Shown in pieces: positions 55,781 to 64,000 of a stretch of 64,000 bases of DNA. The translations under genes and the position numbers were made by a program. The notes under the pieces were generated by a model. It saw only the letters and a program-made list of their open reading frames with translations. It was not told where the DNA came from and searched no databases. Position 1 is the first letter of the stretch, and the number at the start of each line of letters is the position of its first letter. Source of the DNA: Parelaphostrongylus tenuis (Eukaryota; Nematoda; Chromadorea; Rhabditida; Metastrongylidae); contig JAHQIW010006047.1 of the NCBI GenBank assembly GCA_019055375.1, forward strand, positions 124,001 to 188,000, given 5' to 3'.

Positions 55781-57675
55781 ATTGTTCCTTCATATAATCT
55801 GAATCTACATGTTGAAGTTAGGATAAATGGAAATACATGGAATTGAGGACACAAAAAAAAAGGAACAGGAACAGCAATTTCTAATGCAAGTCAATAAAAG
55901 CGTATTTGTTGTAACGTGAGACTTTCGCCACTTTACCATTCGAATCTGATCTTGCCACGGTCAAAAACGTCTGATAGGCTTCATGGAACTGCAAGGCGAT
56001 GAAATATATATCAAGAAAATAAAAAAAAGCTCTATGACTTTGTCAACTAACGAATTGAGTAGTTGTCATAAAAGAGTCCGATACAAATATATACTTCCAA
56101 ACGATACTTTTCTTCTATTCATTTACGTAATAAACAGACAAACCTTAAGAAACGCGAGGCAAAAGTCTGGTTGATTCCAAAGCACATCATAATCGGCCTC
56201 CAGCGTATCTTTCATTTGTTTTAATGCCAAGTCATAAAATAGTAGGCGTTCTAGAATTTTTTTCAGTAGCGTAACATTTCTTTATTTGATTGATTATTTT
56301 TGTCATTTAGTGCAACATTTGCCCTGTTTTTTTATAGATTTCCACTTTTACGGACCTTCAGAGCCATCTTTGCTTCTCCCACTTATTGTGCCTTTATGTG
56401 TCTTTTTCAAATCTGTTTTTCGTATTTTTGCTTAGAATTATCAACTTACTGTAATATTCATGTAAATATGGCGAAATAAGCTTATTGAATAGTACAATGA
56501 CAAGAACTGCTATGATCGACGTTGTGATTATAGTCGATAAATTCATTTTGATGTATGATAGCAGCATAAGACTCCTAAACGAAGTAGACTTCGAAATATG
56601 AGTAAGCTATTTGCCTGAGCTTGTACTCGATCCGTTTTTTCATTTCCCTCATCTTATTTTTTCTCCATCTCTATAAGGATCTATTCCCGAGTGTTAAACT
56701 CAAGCGTAGGTCACCACGGAGGCCATTATTTAGCAAAGTTATATAACGTGAGAATCCAAATATGCGCCCCACCCCCGCTAAAAGTTTGGTTTTCAGCATG
56801 TCCGTCAATCTCATCCTTAAGCCCAGCTAAGGTGAAAGAATTCCAAGATAGGTGATAAGTGCTGTTGCAGTTCAAGAAAGCATTATCATGGCCTTTGAGA
56901 CATCAATGAATGAAAATTTTTCAAAAACAATTTACAAATCAATCAAACTGTGTGCTGGAGTCTGCAAGAATCTACGCAATTTTTGAAGACTAATTATTCA
57001 AATATTTGAGTACTCGAATATTCAAGAGGCTCCAGTTGAAGATGGAGGCATGTAAGATTTTGTCATTGCTGGTAATGAAGAGCACAGACAATTCATATTG
57101 ATGCCCGAAAATAGGCAAAAGAACCTGTCAAAAAAGCAAAGTGTCATTCAGATGCAAATTCGCCACAGACTATACTGTTCATAAACGCGAGCTACCAATT
57201 CTCTAATCTCTCCTTTTTGATGCCGACATCTTTTCATTAGCAAATATCTTAACAAAAATTTTCGATTGCCAGTTATTTCTGCTCAAATTTAATCGATTAT
57301 TTTTTGCACAAAAATGAGTGGAAACTAAAAATACCATTTGTTCTTGAAGAGTAAACGAATGATATCTGAAATCGCCATGGCACCACCAACAATGTTTTAA
57401 GAAATGAAACCAACTGTTGGTGATACCATATCTCATCATTGATAGAAATATCAGCTTTAAAAATTTAGTGATCACAAATTTACAAGGAATGATGATTTGA
57501 GATGGCATAACATGTTTGAGACGGGTCGTTTCGCTTTCCTTCAGATTTTTGGTAAACGTTTGATAGCTCAGATCTCCACAGTCTCAGCACTATTTGAATC
57601 TTGCTTCGTAGTGCGCTGTAGCAACAAAAACAAGAATATATTTTATCATTTGATTTATAATACCCAATATTTGTT
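55780..57675. other. Intergenic stretch, nothing recognised
   Basis: AT-rich, with short open frames only on both strands and no recognisable repeat. Confidence 0.4.
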
Positions 57676-57689
57676 AGCGTGACTGGCTT

Positions 57690-57935
57690 GAATGTCGAGA
57701 CCGACTACCCGGGCCAGGCCGTTGACGGCTGGCGGCTAACAGATAGGTGCGCTGTAGCGTAAAAAGATCGATGTGCAAAGTGGGCGTCAGTAGTGTAGCG
57801 GATAGAGCACGCATTCCCGAAAAGAGTGAGGTGCGGGTTCTAGTCCCGCCTGGCGCGAAAGTTTTGCACATCACTCTACATTAGTGGGTACATTTTATGA
57901 CATCATACCACCGCTGTAAGCGGTTCAATAAAAAG
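57690..57935 (+). mobile_element. tRNA-like element (GCGTC family) with full 5' flank
   Basis: The 5' flank GCTAACAGATAGGTGCGCTG TAGCGTAAAAAG leads into GATGTGCAAAGTGGGCGTCA. The module GTAGTGTAGCGGATAGAGC with GCGGGTTCTAGTCCCGCC follows. The trailer is GAAAGTTTTGCACATCACTC, then ACATCATACCACCGCTGTAA. It is collinear with the right half of 52803-53360, which defines the single-arm form of the element. Confidence 0.65.
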
Positions 57936-58149
57936 AATATCATCAAATTACAATTTAGCTTTGGAGCGCATTTTTTGCTCGACTAGGACTCGTGGATGCT
58001 TTCATAGAGTTTTAGTATCTCTTCGATAGCCTAAAAACAAAAAAAAACGTCCACTCAAAACTAGGTTTGATTTTTAAATAGGTCTTCAAAGAGAGAGAAA
58101 AGAAACTTATTGGATTGTTTCATAATTTCCTTCACACTGTTGCTTTATT

Positions 58150-58690
58150 CAGTTTTTCCATTCAAATCAGGTTATTACCAAGAAGTTGTGGTGTGTTCGA
58201 GAATGTTTTAGTTGCTCTAGCCACGAGATAAGATACTAGGATACCAGCAGGATACTAATGCTAGGCTACGATACTAGCAGCCAGATAGATTTGGCAGTTC
58301 GTCCAAACTCAAACCAGGCAAAACTCAACCAAACAATTAAACAAAAGTTGACTTACTACGTATTGGAGAAGCTGGGTTAGACCACGGCATTACATTCACC
58401 GTATATATAACTGTTATTGGTCCATCGGAGGATCATGTCCTCTACACGCTGAACTAGTATCTGCCGTAGGAAAAATTGATGGGCTACAACCAGCTCAAAA
58501 AAGACCTCACCAATTTGTTTGATCGATAGTCTCATTTTTGTGGGGGAAGGCATCTTGTCTTTGCCCGGCAGACGGTTGCTCACCATTGATCATTATGGCG
58601 ATTGTACTGATGATTGACAAGTTTCTCCAAACAAATCACAACTGATTCAACAAAAATGTTGAAATGAGGAAGATGTTCTGGGACAACCAA
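58150..58690 (+). pseudogene. Mariner transposase C-terminal relic
   Basis: This aligns with 39200-39690. Shared landmarks are GGTTATTACCAAGAAGTTGT/GGTTATTGCTAAAAAGCTGT, GACCACGGCATTACATTCAC/GACCATGGCATCACATCCAC, a run encoding YNQLKKDL, and GGGGGAAGGCATC/GGGGAGGGTATC. Many stops are present and nothing is functional. Confidence 0.55.
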
Positions 58691-58699
58691 ATACGTCTC

Positions 58700-60495
58700 G
58701 CACTAAAAGATACTAATACTAAGAGGATATGAACGTGTACACAAAATCGCTGTATATCAAAATATCAAAAAGTTTAGCAATTCCTAGCAAAGGAGAAAAC
58801 TTTGTTATGTACATAACGGAGATCTCTCTGTTTTGGAGGGGCATTTGGAATCGTTAAACGAAAGCGATTTTTGTTAATTTTTCAGAAAATTTTCTTCGGT
58901 TCTCGAAAAAATTTCTAAGTTTCTCGTATAGCGATTGTAGAAGAGACTTTGCTCTATTACTTAACAAGAACCAGCTATTTTCCATATTAACGCTATGAAG
59001 TCATGAAGAGCATACTATGACGTTGAAGTTACAAGCTAACTACTTCAAATGTGAAATCTAATCTTCTTTTCGCTCTTGCAGTGCTCTATGAAGACCTTTC
59101 CAAAGTTCAATCTCATAATCAACAAGAGTTATGTTAAAAAATGGCTACTGAACATTTGGTTGAAAAATTATTCATAGACTCTAGCTGAGCAAACAAAGCA
59201 AGCCAAATGTTGAAAACGTATATTTGCTGCTAGAGCGCAATGAAAAGGTTTTTCCGGAGATCACACACAGCTTTGGAATCGCGATTTCTCAAGCTGTCGA
59301 ATGATCACTTAAAGTCTAACAGGAATGCTTTCCTAAACGAAGAAAGTTTTCAATATATGTGTATCCGTACTACTGCTACACCCGTTCCAAATGGGTTGAA
59401 TCGTTCTAGATTGGAGCGCTTCTTTGTTATTGAATACAGGAAGGAAAAATAGAAGATAAAGAAGGAATAAACATTATGAAAATTATGAAAACGCAGAAAC
59501 GAGGATGATAAGGGCAGTCTGGTACGTAGAATATTAACATTCTAAAAGTTTTTCGAGGTAACGATCTCGTGTTTTCCTTCAAATCAGAAGATAATTTCGT
59601 TGATACCAACAAATGTTATTGGAAAATTTATTTCAGTATATTGATCAGCGTATTGATTACTGCTGAGTCAGCTTTCTTAACAGAATTATCAAACCTTGAA
59701 GAAAGCCGTATCTCCCAATTTGGGAACTTTCAAAGACATTACAACAGTATAAAAAAGCAAATATTTATCGATATGGAACCCATTAAAAGCGAAAACATAA
59801 ACATATGACCCGTAAAGGAATGAGACCATCCACGAGACCTGCAATGAGTTGGTTTTCAAGCAAAGATTATCTTTTATCACATTGGAATATCACTCTCATC
59901 AACATATAGACCATAGCTTCAAGAATGAACATAAAGGAATTGATGGAGTGCATTTTCCAAAAGAACGTTGAGTTATTAACTGGGTGAATCAATGTGTGGT
60001 CAAGGAATTAGAGTTAAGTCTACAACAGCAACGAATAAAGTTAGAAAAATGAGTGCATCTTCTCAGTGCAAGTTTATAAGAGATGCCTTATTCGCTAATG
60101 AGATTATAGGCGCTTTAGTGGTTTCTGATAAGGCTAAGTACTAATGGTCCTAAAAATGTCCTAGATTGCACATTAATGGAGTTTTTCAGTGAGTTCATAG
60201 CGTTTGGCGAGAGAGAGAGAAAGCAACGTAACGGTGGGCCAAATGTACAAAGAATTCCTGCATTTTTTATCCAATTTAACAATTAACGAGACATTGTTTC
60301 TTCTTTCGAATGTCATTAGTGAGGGCAATGCTCTCATATGACCGAAAAAATGGCATTTTGAATAAAATTTCGTCATCATCACGATAGTACTGTTACAGTG
60401 GTCGCAGTATCTCAGATACAGGACATCAGAGAAAAGCATCAAATGAAGGCGTCGATTTGGCCCAAGTTCACTCTCTCGACACGATACATCTATTC
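58700..60495. other. Intergenic stretch, nothing recognised
   Basis: Downstream of the GPCR gene. Short open frames on both strands lack motifs and splice-site support. Confidence 0.4.
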
Positions 60496-60501
60496 GGAAA
60501 C

Positions 60502-63201
60502 TCATAAGAGTGCTTGCTCAGTGTCCTCGTACAGTCGCATATTGTTGCTTGATTGACTTTGTATAATCATCAACTTTCCATGATCAGAGGAAAAACGGAC
60601 AACACACTGAGTTGAATTGTCAACGATCGCTTTTGCTACATCCCCTACATGTTGGCTAGTGGACCTGAAATCTAATTCATTCGTATTCTTTACAATTCCT
60701 GCTTTCAATTCATTCTTACTATTATCAATACAATTTGAACAACTTGAACACCTTGCAAACAAAGCATTAACTTATCTTTGAGAAAATTTCTCGCTGCATG
60801 AATTATTCATGGACAGCAAATTTTAGTTTACCTCGACGTTCTGGCTTCAGAATTGATATTGTTCATATTCATCATGGATATAAAACTCATGTGATTCTCG
60901 TTATCAGAATTGTCACTTTTCATCTGAAATTAGGAGTTATGTGCTCAATTCCTATGTATTGACCTAATTACTACATAATTTCATTAACTGCTTAAGAATG
61001 TAAGTGAAACACTGGAGAAAGTGATATGCTAAACATAGTTTTCAAAAAATGAAGAAGACAAATCTGTCATGGCTAATAAAACAGCCCATGAAATAAGATG
61101 TAAAAACCTGAAAAAAAAATTTTGGATCTTCACTGAATTAGGTTTACACGAATTACTGTTGGTGTAGTCATTTGAACCACAGTGCGGTGCACAAAGTTTT
61201 TGGTTCGATTCTACGCAGTGGGAGAATACAAGATGAGAATCGCATGAACCACCATCATGGATATCGACTGGAAGGCAAAAAGGGAAAGGATGACGTGTTA
61301 GCGCTGCACAGCCTGTGGACACGGAAAACCAGCCCACTTTCTCTCTAGACGTAAAGCAACTGCTGCAGGCCTTGTTGCTATTTTTCCCACTCGACGTTCT
61401 CTCTTTTCAACAAATTCGTATCAGGCGCATGTGGGAGAGTAACAACCAAGTTTGTTACTTGGATAAGTCTCCATAGTTATTGTTTAGTCATATGTGAATT
61501 CAATCACTTCTGAGAAACTAAAAATCGACTCGAATGCATAGCACATCCGTAAGGTTTTGGTCGCTGTTGCACACCATATATATAGTTGTCTCTTTATCAG
61601 TCGTTGATTACATTTTACTGTACCTGAAGTTGAGTGTTAAGTAACCCATATAAAATCCAATTAGATGAGCTGCCGAAGTACGGTAACAGATGGACGCAGT
61701 AGATTACAAACAAGAGTAATTGACTTGTTGTCGTTGGTAAGCCGACCAATGACATTACAATTGCATAAAGCACAGAAAACCTATAAGCAGAAATTTTGAC
61801 AATCATTTATGTGGCTTGTGAAAAAGAAAGCTAACAAACACGGTTCTATTGATCAGGTCATATCTATGATGATTGGAATTTGAAAAATCATTATATATTT
61901 GAACAATCTGTGAAATAAATTGAGCCATGAGCGCTTTTATAACAATCTCATCCATGCTTGTTTCTCTAAAACATGTTTTTCTTGCTTGGAAAGTGGATTA
62001 TTGAGCTTACCAGATGTTTATGAGAACAAATAAGCCGTTTAAGTTTAAGCATAGTCCTAATGCTTACAGTACTCATAAAATATCTATGCATATGTCAGTA
62101 TGGAATATCTTCAAGAGAGTGGAAAGTATATGACTTATTTTGAGCCATAGGTCTAGTGCTATATAGGCGCCTATTTCGTCCTATTGGGACTCATCAGTAC
62201 CACCCTCCCTCGGTTCCGTCGATCCCTTGAGGTTAAATAATCCTCTAAAGGAATCGGCGCCGAGTAAATTCTAATCACCCAAAGTCGGATGATGGTCTTA
62301 CCTAACTTTGTGGTGACCGGCAGTCGAGCTTACGGCTTTTAAAATGAACTATACTTCTGCTATCGACTGCTTTTTTACAGACCCGCTCAAAATGATTTAA
62401 TCTGATAAGGATATGACTTATTTATTGACTTATTTAGGATATATATCTATATCTATATATATATATCTTATTTATTAGGATATGACTTATTTATGACTTA
62501 TTTAGGCCTATATAGCACTAGACCTATGGCTCAAAATAAGTCATATCCTTATCAGATTAAATCATTTTGAGCGGGTCTGTAAAAAAGCAGTCGATAGCAG
62601 AAGTATAGTTCATTTTAAAAGCCGTAAGCTCGACTGCCGGTCACCACAAAGTCAGGTAAGACCATCATCCGACTTTGGGTGATTAGAATTTACTCGGCGC
62701 CGATTCCTTTAGAGGATTATTTAACCTCAAGGGATCGACGGAACCGAGGGAGGGTGCTACTGATGAGTCCCAATAGGACGAAATAGGCGCCTATATAGCA
62801 CTAGACCTATGGCTCAAAATAAGTCATATCCTTATCAGATTAAATCATTTCGAGCGGGTCTGTAAAAAAGCAGTCGATAGCAGAAGTAGAGTGGAAAGTG
62901 TTTGGAAAAGTTAAGAAACCACAATCTATTATCAAACTTAACAAAACTGACCAATAAGGTGTCCAACAAACAAAGTAAACAGCAGCTATCAATACCGTAT
63001 ACATGACAATTCGCCTAAGTGGTATAGAAGATTGTGGAAGCACCCTGAAGAAGATATTTTTTATGAAAAGGGATTTGAGTAATGTGAAAAGGAAAGGAAG
63101 GAGAAATTGACAACCTCTTGTGAACACAGAGCTTTCGAATCAATCTCAAATTGAAAAATACGATTAATATTAACGGTACCACGTAGCCGAGAATGAATGT
63201 T
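60502..63201 (-). CDS. Rhodopsin-family peptide GPCR, 3' half (TM5 to C-terminus)
   Basis: Exons in order: 63201-63115 (TM5), 63044-62952 (TM6), 61780-61624 (TM7), 60923-60832 and 60751-60502 (cytoplasmic tail). Phases 2, 2, 0 and 2 join cleanly. TM5 is FILGYVVPLILIVFFNLRLI. TM6 is LRRIVMYTVLIAAVYFVCWT followed by PYWFSVLYA. TM7 is LLLFVIYCVHLLPYFGSSSN followed by WILYGLLNTQLQ. CWTP in TM6 and an N..ILY end of TM7 identify a class A receptor; CWTPYW resembles peptide receptors of the GnRH/vasopressin kind. The TM7 motif NPxxY is NWILY here. The tail begins MKSDNSDNENHMSF and is rich in S, N and D. TM1-4 should lie beyond 63.3 kb, off or near the right edge. Intron 61781-62951 holds the large palindrome. 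The acceptor of the last exon (TTTGCAAG) is the weakest call. Confidence 0.8.
61150..61560 (+). mobile_element. Decayed tRNA-derived SINE pieces in GPCR intron
   Basis: GTGCGGTGCACAAAG and GGTTCGATTCTACGCAG resemble a head. GTGAATTCAATCACTTCTGA, GACTCGAATGCATAGCACAT and CCGTAAGG resemble the conserved tail. Confidence 0.5.
62156..62203 (-). ncRNA. Hammerhead ribozyme, left-arm copy (A1-left)
   Basis: This is the mirror of 62754-62801 on the opposite strand. Core CTGATGA, stem II, GAAA and the stem III palindrome are all intact. One base in stem I (position 62200) breaks a GC pair, so the stem is GTGGTA against TAGCAC. It may be weaker than the right-arm copy. Confidence 0.65.
62754..62801 (+). 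ncRNA. Hammerhead ribozyme, type I (A1-right)
   Basis: Stem I GTGCTA (62754-62759) pairs perfectly with TAGCAC (62796-62801). The core CTGATGA is at 62760-62766. Stem II GTCC/GGAC with loop CAATA is at 62767-62779. GAAA is at 62780-62783. Stem III ATAGGCGCCTAT (62783-62794) is fully self-complementary. A62795 is the predicted cleavage base. All conserved hammerhead positions are met. A very short stem III is known from metazoan retroelement hammerheads, which are thought to cut best as dimers. Confidence 0.85.
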
Positions 63202-63529
63202 CTGAAATCAAAAGTAAGTTCGAAAATGAAGGGATTTTCTGAGCTCCTAAGAATCCGTAAGAAAATCCGCTTTTTTATTAGCATTCTTTTGTTGAAACCC
63301 ATGGAAAAGTCTGCCTTTCCAGCGATTTTCTGTCAAACATCTAATCGATCGCTTGAGAGGCTCTCCGAAATGTAGAAAATGGTGAATTTTTTTATCCATA
63401 CTAAAAACACTTTACACTTGAATTTTATGAAATTTTCTCAAAGCATGGAGCCTCTAATGAGCAAAGCACGTTCAATTATCATTTACAAGAGCACACGTTC
63501 GAGTCAGTACTAGCATAAGCCTCAGTAGA

Positions 63530-63690
63530 TGGGGTGGATAGCACATGGGCACACGGAGATGGCAGCCAAAGATTTAAAGCTCATTTTAGTTCCAGGTTTA
63601 ACGTGGATTTCAACATTGATATTGTTCTGTCCCACACCGTACTAAATCACGAAAAGAAGAGTAGGCGATAATGGGAAAATAAAACATTGC
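63530..63690. repeat. Dispersed repeat shared with 35938-36110
   Basis: GTGGATAGCACATGGGCACA, TTTAACGTGGATTT, CCACACCGT, GAAAAGAAGAGTAGGCGATA and TGGGAAAAT align in order with the earlier copy. It is upstream of the visible GPCR exons. Confidence 0.45.
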
Positions 63691-64000
63691 GATTTCTACC
63701 GCAGCTTAGCACAACTGAGTTCATTGTCGATTTTTGCCTTCCAAATCTCTATCTGGATGGATGATTACTCATAGCATCTATAGGATCAAAATACTACAAA
63801 GAAAAAGAATAAGGCATGCTTTCTCTGTCCTATCAAACTGAACTTTGGATTCCTGGTTTCATTGAATTTTCCCTCTTTGACGCGGCTCATATCACTCACA
63901 GAACAAAGTTCTTAGAAAGGTAGGATCTTGTTCAGAAAAAATCGTAGACGTCTCCAAATTCAGGACTCGTCGTCATTTTTACCATGTTTTGGTCTTCGGT

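Larger units (their letters stand above)
62128..62887. mobile_element. Near-perfect palindromic element of the hammerhead superfamily (A1)
   Basis: The left arm 62131-62420 and right arm 62537-62826 are inverted copies of about 290 bp with only a few mismatches (for example CAGTACCAC against CAGTAGCAC). They are separated by 116 AT-rich bases. Beyond the right arm, 62827-62887 repeats the arm segment ATATCCTTATCAGATTAAAT to GCAGTCGATAGCAGAAGT once more, so the arm is longer than one unit. AGAGTGGAAAGT flanks the insert at 62116-62127 and 62888-62899, a likely target-site duplication. It lies between the TM6 and TM7 exons of the GPCR. No protein is encoded. Confidence 0.85.

Overview
The window is nuclear DNA from an animal, most likely a nematode, and by inference a clade V or strongylid-like one. 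The evidence is many short exons with TTTCAG-type acceptors, leaders short enough to suggest trans-splicing, an ABCD1/2-type peroxisomal transporter, a nematode-style TTBK/CK1 kinase, and abundant mariner relics. No bacterial operons, CRISPR arrays or rRNA genes are seen.

Four spliced genes can be assembled from conserved residues and matching intron phases. (1) An NDUFB11-type complex I subunit, + strand, 7693-12270, lacks its first exon. (2) A complete ABCD half-transporter, + strand, 26904-43287, has 18 exons and about 744 residues once one extra base is allowed for. (3) A TTBK/CK1-like kinase, - strand, 50755 down to about 46567, has 11 exons and one extra base in an A6 run. (4) The 3' half of a rhodopsin-family peptide GPCR, - strand, 63201 down to 60502, runs in from the right edge. 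Several further open segments with good splice sites are listed as orphan exon candidates: 13.6-16.1 kb on +, and 19.9-25.7 kb on -.

The rest is dense in repeats. There are tRNA-derived SINEs of at least two kinds: one with a Gly/Asp-like head and a conserved tail, and one Ser-like with a long variable arm. Two related families of hairpins are capped by a tRNA-like fold. There are mariner transposase relics, foldback elements, two facing fragments of a GIY-YIG endonuclease of Penelope type, and microsatellites.

The most interesting content is a superfamily of inverted-repeat elements that carry hammerhead ribozyme cores. The clearest copy is at 62754-62801, inside an almost perfect palindrome with 290-bp arms that lies in a GPCR intron. 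Diverged relatives are at about 6.0, 10.4, 21.0-21.5, 23.57 and 31.38 kb. Most share a tail motif (GGCTCAAA, then ATCAGAT, then TTTGAGCG), and the better copies have a short self-complementary stem III. The layout is ordinary genes with long introns into which these elements have inserted. The genes do not appear to work as one pathway.
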